Positions 24,981 through 34,141 of a stretch of DNA of 64,000 nt are shown here, piece after piece. The stretch comes from Brevibacterium iodinum ATCC 49514. Its GTDB lineage: Bacteria > Actinomycetota > Actinomycetes > Actinomycetales > Brevibacteriaceae. The stretch lies in contig NZ_FXYX01000009.1 in assembly GCF_900169265.1 (NCBI RefSeq), positions 50,560-114,559 on the forward strand, given 5' to 3'. Both the position numbers and the translations under genes were made by a program. Below the pieces are notes generated by a model. That model did not search any database. It was not told the origin of the DNA and saw only the letters and a list, made by a program, of their open reading frames with translations. Each line of letters starts with the position of its first letter. The first letter of the stretch is position 1.

Positions 24981-27293
24981 TCAGTCTTGCGGGATCCGCT
25001 TCCGCCACGGCCACCACACTCCGCGTCCGATGTCGTGGACGAGCGCCGGGACGACGAGCGAGCGCACGAGGATGGCGTCGAGCAGCACGCCGAAAGTGAC
25101 GATGAAGGCGAGCTGGACGAGGAACATGATCGGGATGACCCCGAGTGCCGCGAAGGTCGCCGCAAGCACCACGCCCGCCGAGGTGATCACCCCACCCGTC
25201 GCCACGAGCCCCTTGAGCACGCCTGCCCTTGTGCCCACCTTGAGCGACTCCTCGCGCACCCTGGACATGAGGAAGATGTTGTAGTCGATGCCGAGCGCGA
25301 CGAGGAAGACGAAGGCGTAGAGCGGCACCGAGGGATCGGCGCCCGGGAATCCGATGAGGTGGTTGAACACGAGCGCCGAGACTCCCAGCGCGGTGCCGAA
25401 GGACAGTACGGTCAGGACCACGAGCAGCAGCGGCGCGAACAGGGACCGCAACAGCAGGATGAGGATGACCGTGATGACGACCAGGATGATCGGGATCGCC
25501 AGGGTCCGGTCCGCCTCGGCGGTGTTGTTCGTGTCCAGGTCGACCGCGGTCTGCCCGCCCACCAGCGCATCGGGGTCGACGTCGTGGACGGCCTCGCGGA
25601 TCTCCGTCACCGTCGTCTCGGCAGCCAGGGAGTCCGCCGCATCGGAGAGGGTGACTTCGAGGAGGACCTGACCGTCGACCTCGGTGGGATCGATCGCCGC
25701 CGAGCCGCCGGCAGCATCCGGTGCGCCGCTGCCCGCGCCACCCTGCGGGAGCTGGAGCTTTCCGTCCTCGTCGATCCCGATGGTTCCGCTCGGGGCATCC
25801 TCAGCGGCCACGGTCATCGAACCGACCCCGCCGAGGCGGCCGACCGCCTCGGCGGCAGTGCTCAGTTCGTTCGCATCGAGCACGACCTGGGTCGGAGTTC
25901 CGGACCCACCTGGGAAATGCTCGGCCAGGACGTCCTGGCCGTCACGAGCCTCGGATTCGCCGAGCACGAACTCGCTCTGCGCGACCCCGGAGGCCTTGAA
26001 CTGCGGCACCGCGATGAGCGGCAGAGCCAGCAGGATGACGAGTCCGATCCAGATCAGGCGGGGTCGCGCGGCGATCCCACCCGCGATCCGGGCCCACATT
26101 CCCTTCTTACGGAGCCCCACCTCGGCGGTCGTCACCTGGGGTCGGAACGGCCAGAACACGGCACGACCGATGATGATGAGCGCGGCGGGCAGGAAGGTCA
26201 GCGCCGCGAGCATGGCGACGACGATGCCGATTGCCGCGACCGGGCCGAGGGCGCGCGTCGACGCAAGGTCGGTGAGCAGGAGGACCAGGAGGCCGGCGAT
26301 GACGGTGCCTCCGGAGGCCGCGATCGGTTCGGCCACGCCCTTGAGCGCAGCGAGCCCGGCCCGAACACGATCCGGCTCGGTCTGCAGGGCATCGCGGAAC
26401 CGGGCCACGACGAGGAGGGAATAGTCCGTGGTGGCGCCGACGACGAGGATGAAGAGGATGCCCTGGACCTGGCCGTTGATGAGCAGGATCCCGTCGTCGG
26501 CGAGATGCCAGATGACGAAGATCGACGCGGACAGCGCGGCGACCGAGGTGAAGAGGACGATGACCGGCAGCAGCGGAGAGCGGTAGACGATGACGAGGAT
26601 GACGAAGACCGCGATGAGGGCGACGAGCAGGAGGATCCCGTCGATGCCGGCGAAGGCCTCGGTGAGGTCGGCGGCGAACCCGGCGGGGCCGGTGACGTAG
26701 ACATCGGCAACCGTGGCCGGGGTGGCGACGTTGCCGGACTCATCCGGCGTCGCATCGGCGGCATTCGCGGTCGGGAAGGTGTTGGCGATGACGTCTCTGA
26801 TCTTCTCGACGTCATCGGCGGTGGTGTCGGAGGAGACGGGGAGGATGAGTTGGAGGGCGTCGCCGTCGTCCGAGGGGATGACCGGTGAGGCGTCGGCGGC
26901 AAGCAGACCGTCGTCGTCGAGTTCCTTCGCCACGTCGCCGAAGGCCACGGAGTCGTCGTCGGTGAGGCCGTCCGTGTTCTCGAGAACGACGATGGCGGGG
27001 ACATAGTCGTCGTCACTGAAGCGGTCGATGATCTCCTGTGCTCGGGTCGATTCGGCGGACTCGGGGAGGAATGAGGAACGATCGTTCGTGGCCACCTCGG
27101 AGATCTTGCCGAAGTAGGGCCCACCGACTCCGGCGACACCCACCCAGGCGACGAGCAGGATCGCGAAGAGAGTGATGAGGCTGCGGCGGGCAGGGACGGG
27201 CCGCCGGTGAACGGGGGCGGGGATGCCGTCGGCACCGTCTGCAGCGGTACCGTTGCCGCTCGGAGGGGTCGAAGTCAGCAGATGGTGGGGCAT
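24981..27293 (-). CDS. MMPL-family (RND superfamily) transporter
   Basis: A 770-residue inner-membrane protein with two repeated halves. Each half has one helix, a large outside domain (about residues 60-220 and 430-570) and then five helices. The first helix is SLITLFAILLVAWVGVAGVG. TDYSLLVVARFRDAL and DYNIFLMSRVREESL are the TM4-type motifs whose Asp-Tyr pairs carry protons in MmpL proteins. Such transporters export lipids or small hydrophobic compounds. There is no partner gene next to it, so the substrate is unknown. The 24716-24980 gap after its stop holds no gene. Confidence 0.92.
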   Translation of the reverse strand: MPHHLLTSTPPSGNGTAADGADGIPAPVHRRPVPARRSLITLFAILLVAWVGVAGVGGPYFGKISEVATNDRSSFLPESAESTRAQEIIDRFSDDDYVPAIVVLENTDGLTDDDSVAFGDVAKELDDDGLLAADASPVIPSDDGDALQLILPVSSDTTADDVEKIRDVIANTFPTANAADATPDESGNVATPATVADVYVTGPAGFAADLTEAFAGIDGILLLVALIAVFVILVIVYRSPLLPVIVLFTSVAALSASIFVIWHLADDGILLINGQVQGILFILVVGATTDYSLLVVARFRDALQTEPDRVRAGLAALKGVAEPIAASGGTVIAGLLVLLLTDLASTRALGPVAAIGIVVAMLAALTFLPAALIIIGRAVFWPFRPQVTTAEVGLRKKGMWARIAGGIAARPRLIWIGLVILLALPLIAVPQFKASGVAQSEFVLGESEARDGQDVLAEHFPGGSGTPTQVVLDANELSTAAEAVGRLGGVGSMTVAAEDAPSGTIGIDEDGKLQLPQGGAGSGAPDAAGGSAAIDPTEVDGQVLLEVTLSDAADSLAAETTVTEIREAVHDVDPDALVGGQTAVDLDTNNTAEADRTLAIPIILVVITVILILLLRSLFAPLLLVVLTVLSFGTALGVSALVFNHLIGFPGADPSVPLYAFVFLVALGIDYNIFLMSRVREESLKVGTRAGVLKGLVATGGVITSAGVVLAATFAALGVIPIMFLVQLAFIVTFGVLLDAILVRSLVVPALVHDIGRGVWWPWRKRIPQD

Positions 27294-27389
27294 GGGTCCA
27301 TGCTACTCGGGGCTGCGTGTCAGGGAGTCGGGCCGCGCGACCTGGCCGGCGCTGCCGGCGCCTGCCGCGGTGTTGATATCGGACCGCGC

Positions 27390-28541
27390 TCACCGTGCGA
27401 TTTCCATTCGCTTCGACTCGAATGCGATGACGATGTCGGCCATAGTGAAAGGATCGCCGAGGCGACGGTTGAGCTTCTTCTCGATCTGCCCCAACCGATA
27501 GCGAACGGTGTTCTCGTGCACGTGGAGCCGGGCGGCGGTTTCGCTGATTTTTGCTCCGCAGTCGATGTATGTCGTCAAAGTCGTCCAGGCATCCTCGCTC
27601 TCCGAGAGAAGGCCGAGGAATCGACTGATGAGCTGTCGATCAAATCGCGAGTTCATTCGCGCCGCGGCCCACTCGATTGGCCGCATCTCATCAACATAGG
27701 CGAAACCACTATCTGCAGCAGCCACCAGAGCAACGTCCGCTGCCCTGAGCATCTCCGGGACCTGGCTGAGAGCAGTGAATGGCCCAGAGATGCCGATTCC
27801 GATCAGGCCCGGCTCATCAAACCTCTGCCTGATTTCGTAGTCCGCCTTACAGAGAGCAATCATCTCAATCTCGGTCGGCATCGTCCCCGAATCACTCAGC
27901 AGCAGTCCGTTGCCGACTTCGGCTCGTCGCAGTTCCGTTGAAGTCTGTTCGGGGTCCGTCCGAATCCTCAGGACTCGTACCGGCTCGAATGCCGAAAACC
28001 CGAACCGCTCCAGCGATCGCCACAGACTCGCCTCGCGTCCAACAGAGATTCCCGCCTCAAGGTCCCGCAGCAGGCGTGCCGATTCCTCGTTGCGATTGCT
28101 GATGGAAAACGACTCGAAGCCGGCAAAGGCGCGCAAAAGTTTGGACACGGTGTCAAGTACGGCATCCACCTCGGCACGCCGGTCTGCAACCGCTTCCTCA
28201 TCATCATGACTGGCAACGACGACCGCGTGGTCTCGTAATCGGATCCTCATCGTCCGTGCGGAAACAGCCCACCGGCCGATCGTCCCGCGAATCGTCTCGC
28301 AATGTGAACCCGACCCGACGTCACCGGAGAACACCGAAGACCGTATCCACTCGGAAAGAAGGTGGCTCGGCGCAGCGCCGACCGAACGTACGACCTCACC
28401 GAGCTCGTTGATCACAAGCGCGGATCCACCACAGAGCCGGACAACCTTCTTCAGCATCGACTCCACCGGGTCGACAGCGTCCAAAGACATGAGCAACTCG
28501 TCGAAGATCCGCTCCTGCGATATTTCCTGGCGTGCGCGCAC
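27390..28541 (-). CDS. CdaR/PucR-type regulator of the hydantoinase operon
   Basis: A 383-residue regulator with a C-terminal PucR HTH: TAARLHVHENTVRYRLGQIE followed by KKLNRRLGDPFTMADI. The middle has a GGDEF-like/CdaR domain (residues ~170-290), and the N-terminus an NTP- or ligand-sensing region (RLCGGSALVINELGEVV). GTG 28541 is chosen because GCAGGAG lies eight bases before it; a more upstream ATG lacks a good site and would run into the operator. It is divergent from hyuA, and a perfect 9-bp inverted repeat lies between them. It is therefore the probable activator or repressor of hyuA-hyuB-nitrilase. Confidence 0.87.
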   Translation of the reverse strand: MRARQEISQERIFDELLMSLDAVDPVESMLKKVVRLCGGSALVINELGEVVRSVGAAPSHLLSEWIRSSVFSGDVGSGSHCETIRGTIGRWAVSARTMRIRLRDHAVVVASHDDEEAVADRRAEVDAVLDTVSKLLRAFAGFESFSISNRNEESARLLRDLEAGISVGREASLWRSLERFGFSAFEPVRVLRIRTDPEQTSTELRRAEVGNGLLLSDSGTMPTEIEMIALCKADYEIRQRFDEPGLIGIGISGPFTALSQVPEMLRAADVALVAAADSGFAYVDEMRPIEWAAARMNSRFDRQLISRFLGLLSESEDAWTTLTTYIDCGAKISETAARLHVHENTVRYRLGQIEKKLNRRLGDPFTMADIVIAFESKRMEIAR

Positions 28542-28573
28542 TACGTATTCTCCTGCCGACAGCGGCCATGAAT

Positions 28574-28598
28574 CGATTTTGTAAGTTCCACAAAATCG
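28574..28598. promoter_or_regulatory. 25-bp palindromic operator between regulator and hyuA
   Basis: CGATTTTGT (28574-28582), a 7-nt spacer and ACAAAATCG (28590-28598) form a perfect inverted repeat in the 145-bp divergent gap. It is likely the binding site of the CdaR/PucR-type regulator. Confidence 0.75.
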
Positions 28599-28686
28599 TC
28601 CCACAGAACTTTCGATTGCTCCATTGACCAAGGAGCCAGGCTGAAGTCAGGCTATGAAGCACATCACAATCAAAGGAGAGAGCCCC

Positions 28687-30774
28687 GTGGCTGATCTGCG
28701 AGTCGCCGTCGACGTCGGCGGTACTTTCACTGACATTTGCATCTTTGACGAATCCACCCAACAAATGCGGGTTACGAAGGTCCCTTCGACCCCCAGCAAC
28801 CCAATGGAAGCAGTCCTCAACGGCGTGCGTCGGGCCGACGTCGACCTCGAACAAGTCGAGCTCTTCTCCCATGGAACGACAGTTGCCACCAATGCACTCA
28901 TTACTCGTAATTTTCCCAAATCTGCGATGGTGACAACCAAAGGTTTCCGTGATGTCATCGAGATCCGAGACGGAACGAAGAACGATCTCTGGGATGCGTA
29001 CTCCGACGTATCCGGTCCCTATATCCGTCGGCGTGACCGTTTCGAGGTCACTGAGCGCATAGATTTCTCAGGCAACATCGTCACCGTACTCGACGAAGAT
29101 GAAGCGCGACAGCTCGGGCGCCTACTGAAGAAGCGCGGGGTCGATACGGTGGCAGTCTGCTTCATCAATTCCTACGCGAATGCCGCACATGAGATCCGCA
29201 TGCGAGAGATTCTCAGTGAGGAGCTCCCCGAGGCCAGCATCTCCACCTCGGCCGAAGTTCTTCCCGAGATCTTTGAACACAACCGTTTCAATACCACCGT
29301 AGCCAATGCGGTACTCGGCCCATTGGTCTCCGGATACGTCGAACAACTGGATAATAACCTGACTGACGACGGATACACCGGCGAGCTTCTGCTGCTCCAC
29401 TCGGGCGGCGGGTCCATGACCGCCGAGATGGTCAAACACTTCCCGGTGCGCCTGGCGGCCTCGGGAATCGCCGCCGGCGCTATTGCCGCTCAACATGTCG
29501 CCGAGCAATGCGGTCATGCCAATGCAGTCGGCCTCGACATGGGCGGCACCTCGACGGACATTTCGCTCATTGCCGATGGCGAGCTGCGTGAAACCAATGA
29601 ATGGGAGGTCGAATACGGTCACCCGATCGTCTTCCCCAGCATCGAAGTTCTCACGATCGGTGCGGGAGGCGGATCCCTGGCGCACATCGATATTGCCGGG
29701 TCGTTGAGGAACGGACCGCAGTCGGCCGGTGCCGATCCTGGCCCGGTCTGCTATCGCCGCGGTGGGTCAGAACCGACGAACACGGATGCCAACCTCTGGC
29801 TCAATCGGCTCGGCACTGATCTTGCCGACGGAGAGATGACACTGGATCGCGAGAGTGCAAAATCTGCCATCAAGGAGAAGATCGCCGATCCCCTCGGGCT
29901 CGATGTCGATTCCGCGGCCGAGTCCATCGTCAAGGTGGCCAACGCAAACATGGCGGATGCCGTCCGGCTCGTGTCTATCCGCCGCGGACTCGATCCCCGC
30001 GATTTCGCACTCATCGCCTTCGGCGGTGCTGGAGCATTGCATGGAGCCGATGTCGCTCGCGAACTCAATATTCCTTCTGTAATCGTGCCACCAAGCCCCG
30101 GAGTCACCTCGGCCCTCGGGTGTCTGCTTGTCGACATCCAGCACGATCTGTCCCAAATGTTCACCGGCGTCGCAGATTCAGCCGACGCAGAAACAGTCGA
30201 ACAGCACTTCCGTGAGCTCGAGCTGGAAGGACGAGATCGCCTACGTCACGAAAAGGTGGCAGAAGAAGATGCCGTGTTCGAGCGCGGGATCTCGATGCGC
30301 TATCACGGCCAGTGGCGTTCGCTGCAGGTCAAAATGGGTTCCGGGCCGAACGCGTTGCGCGAGGCAGTTCAGTTGTTCCACGAAGAACACGAAAAGCAGT
30401 ACGCGTTCCGACAGGACGACACCCCTGTCGAGATCTATCAACTGCACTTGAAGGCTCTCGGCAAGACACCGAAACCGACGTTCAAACCGACACCGGCCAG
30501 CAGCAAGGATCCAGGAGAGCCCATCGAGGTGCGGGAAGTCTTCTTCGACGGTCAATGGCACTCGACGCCTGTCTACCAGCGGGAGAACCTTCCGTCCGGA
30601 GCGGCATTCATCGGGCCCGCAATTCTCAACCAGATCGATTCGACCACGGTCATCCCGCCGGATTCATCCGCGGTGATCGACGAGTGGTTCAACATCCGCA
30701 TTGCACTGACAACCGAGGCAGACGAGCCTGCACTGGAAACCGCTTCCGACGATTCGACACAGAACGGCCTGTGA
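28687..30774 (+). CDS. hyuA: Hydantoinase/oxoprolinase A subunit
   Basis: A 695-residue ATP-binding subunit of the hydantoinase/oxoprolinase/acetone carboxylase family. The N-terminal phosphate loop is VAVDVGGTFTDICIFD, followed by FSHGTTVATNALITR. The second ASKHA domain has VGLDMGGTSTDISLI and TIGAGGGSLAHID, and the family RRGLDPRDFALIAFGGAGAL is present. GTG 28687 follows AAAGGAG. It should hydrolyse ATP to open a cyclic amide (hydantoin, 5-oxoproline or similar) with the HyuB subunit. It is first in an operon with hyuB (10 bp gap) and a nitrilase. GC is somewhat lower than in neighbours. Confidence 0.9.
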   Translation: MADLRVAVDVGGTFTDICIFDESTQQMRVTKVPSTPSNPMEAVLNGVRRADVDLEQVELFSHGTTVATNALITRNFPKSAMVTTKGFRDVIEIRDGTKNDLWDAYSDVSGPYIRRRDRFEVTERIDFSGNIVTVLDEDEARQLGRLLKKRGVDTVAVCFINSYANAAHEIRMREILSEELPEASISTSAEVLPEIFEHNRFNTTVANAVLGPLVSGYVEQLDNNLTDDGYTGELLLLHSGGGSMTAEMVKHFPVRLAASGIAAGAIAAQHVAEQCGHANAVGLDMGGTSTDISLIADGELRETNEWEVEYGHPIVFPSIEVLTIGAGGGSLAHIDIAGSLRNGPQSAGADPGPVCYRRGGSEPTNTDANLWLNRLGTDLADGEMTLDRESAKSAIKEKIADPLGLDVDSAAESIVKVANANMADAVRLVSIRRGLDPRDFALIAFGGAGALHGADVARELNIPSVIVPPSPGVTSALGCLLVDIQHDLSQMFTGVADSADAETVEQHFRELELEGRDRLRHEKVAEEDAVFERGISMRYHGQWRSLQVKMGSGPNALREAVQLFHEEHEKQYAFRQDDTPVEIYQLHLKALGKTPKPTFKPTPASSKDPGEPIEVREVFFDGQWHSTPVYQRENLPSGAAFIGPAILNQIDSTTVIPPDSSAVIDEWFNIRIALTTEADEPALETASDDSTQNGL

Positions 30775-30784
30775 GGAGAGACCA

Positions 30785-32758
30785 ATGACCACAACAACGG
30801 AAAAGTCGACTTCCACGCTCGACCCGGTGACTTTCGAAGTACTCAAAAACGCGTTCGCGACCAGTGTCGATCTCATGAGTGAGCAGATTCTGCGGACCTG
30901 CTATTCCTTCGTCATCTATTCGAGGGACTTCTCATCTGCACTCTGCGACCGTCACGGAAATACCGTGATGCAGGGCAGCGCCGACATCGCCGTCCACGTC
31001 GGCACCCTTCACTTCCAATGCAAAGCAGTGATGGAAGAGTTCGGCGACGATATCAATCCCGGAGACGTCTTCCTCATCAACGACCCCTACCGCGGCGGCA
31101 CTCATTTCAATGACGTCAGCTTCATTCGCCCGATCTTCGCGGACGACGAGATCATCGGCTTCGCGCAGAACAAGGGCCACTGGGCCGACATCGGCGGATC
31201 CGTGCCCGGCTCGTTCGACGTCTCCGCCAGCGAGCACTTCGGCGAGGGGCTCCGCATCACCCCGCTGCGGGTATGGCACAGAGGCCGGTTCCTCCACGAT
31301 GTGGCTCAGCTGCTCGTGTCGAATACGCGTGCCCCTGATCAAGCACTCGGCGACCTCAATGCCCAGGCTGAAGCAACAGCTGTGTGTGAGCGCGAGGTCC
31401 TGCGCCTTGTCGACAAATACTCGAAGGACACGGTTCTCGATGCAATGCAGGAGACACAGGACTATGTCTGCCGCACCGTGCTCGCCAGCCTCGGCGACCT
31501 GCCCCGTGGAGAGTGGGAGACTGTCGACTACCTCGATGGCGATCCCGCTAAGGGTGAAGGCCTGGTGCCGATCCGGGTCAAGCTCACACTGGACGGCTCA
31601 GGCATTCACTATGACCTCACCGGATCAGCCGAAGCCGTTTCAACATTCCTCAACTCCGGATACGGAACGACATTCTCTGCAATCTATGCCGGCACGAAGA
31701 CCTTCTTCCCCGAGGTCCCACTCAACTCAGGCTTTTATGAAGCTGTGACAGCAGAGATCGGAGAAGAGGGAACGGTCGTCAACGCAGGTTGGCCGCATGC
31801 TGTGACCGGTTTCTGCTCGGGTCCTTACGAAAAGGTCATGAACGCGATCTTCGAACTATGGTCTCACATCATGCCCGAACGAGCGATGGCCTGCGCCTTC
31901 AACCTGGAGTACCTGCTCGTCGGCGGGCACGATGCACGGTCGCAGTCGAATCCGTATTTCATGTGGTATGACTGGATGGCCGGTGGCTGGGGCGGTCGGT
32001 CGACCAAGGACGGGTCCTCAGCAACCTCACCGGTCTTCGGCACCGGGCTTGCCGTGCAGCCGGTCGAAGGTCAGGAACGACTGACACCGGTGATCACCAC
32101 ACAGCATTCGATCAACACCGACTCCGGCGGGCCCGGGCGTTTCCGCGGAGGCTGCGGGGTGAACAAGGGCGGCATCCTCACAGACGCGGCCGGCGCGGTG
32201 ATGAGCTACTGCTGTGATCGCGGCCGGTCGACGACGTGGGGAATCAACGGTGGCCTTCCGTCGATCCCCCACGGTGTATGGCTCAACCCCGCATCGGAGA
32301 ACTCCCACTATCTGGGAGCAACTTTCTCGAACGTGGCAATCAGCCCCGGTGACACATTCGAGCGCCCGAGCGCTGGTGGAGGCGGCTTCGGCGATCCGCT
32401 GGAGCGTCCAACCGCTGAGGTCCTCGAGGATGTCATCGACGGCTACGTCTCCATCGATCGTGCGGCCAAGGACTACGGTGTCGTCGTCCATGAGATCGAT
32501 GCGGAACTCGACGAGTACGAGATCGATGAAGGGGCGACAGCACGGGAGCGCGAAAAGATCCGCGCCGAGCGCGATTCCTGGTTGGACGCTGATGCCTCCG
32601 AGGTCGCACGTCGCTACCGTGACGGCGAGCTGTCTGTTCACGACGTCGTCCGACAACACGGCGTCGTCCTCGACTGGGGCACCGGTGAGCTGCTCGAAAA
32701 GTCGACCGCTCAGTTCCGCGACAGCATGCGATCGCGTTCAGCCTCCTACTGGAACTGA
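30785..32758 (+). CDS. hyuB: Hydantoinase/oxoprolinase B subunit
   Basis: A 657-residue partner of HyuA. It starts with TLDPVTFEVLKNAFATSVD and has the family core VFLINDPYRGGTHFNDVSF, NKGHWADIGGSVPGS and GGPGRFRGGCG, with a C-terminal SAGGGGFGDPLERP. This C-terminal end is followed by about 110 extra residues (EDVIDGYVSIDRAAKDYGVV onward), as in the N-methylhydantoinase B group. GAGGAG precedes the ATG. The complex with HyuA cleaves a cyclic imide bond at the expense of ATP; the natural substrate is unknown. Confidence 0.9.
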   Translation: MTTTTEKSTSTLDPVTFEVLKNAFATSVDLMSEQILRTCYSFVIYSRDFSSALCDRHGNTVMQGSADIAVHVGTLHFQCKAVMEEFGDDINPGDVFLINDPYRGGTHFNDVSFIRPIFADDEIIGFAQNKGHWADIGGSVPGSFDVSASEHFGEGLRITPLRVWHRGRFLHDVAQLLVSNTRAPDQALGDLNAQAEATAVCEREVLRLVDKYSKDTVLDAMQETQDYVCRTVLASLGDLPRGEWETVDYLDGDPAKGEGLVPIRVKLTLDGSGIHYDLTGSAEAVSTFLNSGYGTTFSAIYAGTKTFFPEVPLNSGFYEAVTAEIGEEGTVVNAGWPHAVTGFCSGPYEKVMNAIFELWSHIMPERAMACAFNLEYLLVGGHDARSQSNPYFMWYDWMAGGWGGRSTKDGSSATSPVFGTGLAVQPVEGQERLTPVITTQHSINTDSGGPGRFRGGCGVNKGGILTDAAGAVMSYCCDRGRSTTWGINGGLPSIPHGVWLNPASENSHYLGATFSNVAISPGDTFERPSAGGGGFGDPLERPTAEVLEDVIDGYVSIDRAAKDYGVVVHEIDAELDEYEIDEGATAREREKIRAERDSWLDADASEVARRYRDGELSVHDVVRQHGVVLDWGTGELLEKSTAQFRDSMRSRSASYWN

Positions 32759-32900
32759 CGATTGCGATCAGCGGAGGCGCTCGTCCTTTGACGGCGGGCG
32801 TCTCCGCAGTCGTGGGGTTGACCTTTCCCACCTCGCGGTCGAAGGTGAGACCAGGAAGTGTTCGGCAGAGCACATCGGCAGAGCGAGGAAGGTCAGCCAT

Positions 32901-33821
32901 ATGCCCACAGCAGCAGTCGTCCAAGCTGGATCAGTTCCCTTCGACATCGACGCCTCCGTCGACAAGGCGATTCGCCTGATGACCGAGGCTCGCGACAACG
33001 GCGCCGAGATCGCCGTCTTCCCGGAGGCATTCATCGGCGGCTATCCGAAGGGCAGCACCTTCGGCGCCCCGGTGGGACTGCGCACGGACGACGGGCGCCG
33101 ACAGTACGAGCGCTACAGCAACGGCGCGGTGACCCTCGACGGGCCGGATGTCGAACGACTGGCTGAGGCTGCCAAAGAGCTCGGACTCTTCGTCGTCATC
33201 GGGATCATCGAACGACTCGGCAACACGCTCTACTGCACCGCACTCATGCTCGACCCCGGAGTCGGGATCGCCGGGGCGCACCGGAAGCTCATGCCCACCG
33301 GTTCGGAACGCCTCATTTGGGGCTTCGGCGACGGGTCGACGCTCGACACCATGGATACTCCGCTCGGACGCGTTGGGTCGGTCATCTGCTGGGAGAACTA
33401 CATGCCTTTGCTGCGGCAGGCGATGTATGCCAAGGGTGTGGAGCTCTACTGCGCTCCGACCGTCGACGACCGGCCGACGTGGGCTGCAACGATGACGCAC
33501 ATCGCGCTCGAGGGGCGCACGCATGTGCTTTCCGCTTGCCAGTTCATCACTACGGACGCGTATCCGGATGATCACCCGTTCGAAGTGGACCTGCCGTATG
33601 GCAGCACGGCCATCCGCGGCGGCAGCATCATCGTCGCGCCCACCGGAGAAGTGTTGGCCGGCCCTGTCTATGACGAGGAGACGATCCTCTATGCCGAGAT
33701 CGATCCGACGGCGAAGACCCGTTCCCATCTCGACTTCGACGTCGTCGGCCACTACTCCCGCCCCGACGTCTTCGAACTCACGGTCCGCACCGAGCCAAGG
33801 AATTCGGTGAGCTTCGACTGA
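32901..33821 (+). CDS. Nitrilase (carbon-nitrogen hydrolase)
   Basis: A 306-residue nitrilase-superfamily enzyme with the full triad: Glu42 in FPEAFIGGYPKG, Lys129 in AHRKLMPTGSE and Cys163 in VICWENYMP. The CWENYMP form is typical of true nitrilases, which convert nitriles to acids and ammonia, rather than amidases. ATG 32901 follows AGGAAGG. It sits 142 bp after hyuB in the same direction. It may finish or begin the breakdown of a nitrogen compound handled by HyuAB, for example by removing a nitrile group (inference). Confidence 0.92.
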   Translation: MPTAAVVQAGSVPFDIDASVDKAIRLMTEARDNGAEIAVFPEAFIGGYPKGSTFGAPVGLRTDDGRRQYERYSNGAVTLDGPDVERLAEAAKELGLFVVIGIIERLGNTLYCTALMLDPGVGIAGAHRKLMPTGSERLIWGFGDGSTLDTMDTPLGRVGSVICWENYMPLLRQAMYAKGVELYCAPTVDDRPTWAATMTHIALEGRTHVLSACQFITTDAYPDDHPFEVDLPYGSTAIRGGSIIVAPTGEVLAGPVYDEETILYAEIDPTAKTRSHLDFDVVGHYSRPDVFELTVRTEPRNSVSFD

Positions 33822-33829
33822 TCGGCTGA

Positions 33830-34023
33830 TCACCCCGACGGGACCGTGAGACCGACCTTTGCGGCGTCCATGACGACCTGGGTGCTGAAGCGGCGGATGT
33901 TGTCATTGCCGAAAAAGAGCTGTCTGGTCAGTTCGGTATATTCGGCCATGTCCCGGACCAGGAGGATGACCACGAAGTCTCAATCGCCGGCCACGAGTGG
34001 CACTGTCGGAAGTGGCACTGTCG
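33830..34023 (-). pseudogene. Lrp/AsnC-family regulator, C-terminal remnant
   Basis: Minus-strand translation gives PLVAGD-stop-DFVVILLVRDM, then AEYTELTRQLFFGNDNIRRF and STQVVMDAAKVGLTVPSG before the stop at 33830. This is the ligand-binding RAM domain of Lrp/AsnC proteins. The stop codon TGA replaces the usual Tyr of GDYDFVV. The N-terminal HTH is missing and the 5' edge dissolves into a 15-bp tandem repeat. The intact gene may have controlled the adjacent ammonia-lyase. Confidence 0.75.
33994..34023. repeat. Tandem 15-bp repeat, two copies
   Basis: AGTGGCACTGTCGGA at 33994-34008 is followed directly by AGTGGCACTGTCGGC at 34009-34023, at the broken 5' end of the Lrp remnant. It looks like a deletion or slippage scar. 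Confidence 0.85.
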
Positions 34024-34141
34024 GCGGCGGCACGGCCCCGCTGCACAGCCGCGACTTCGACTTCAACGACACAATCCTCGGTGCGGGGATCGACTTCTTT
34101 ACCGCACTCGTCACCTCACGCCTGCCCGAAGGGAACCGCTC

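Noticed and set aside
24987..26888. A 633-codon plus-strand frame opposite the MMPL gene
   Set aside because: It is made of Asp/Glu/Arg/Gly runs with no family resemblance, antisense to a clear transporter; an effect of high GC third positions.
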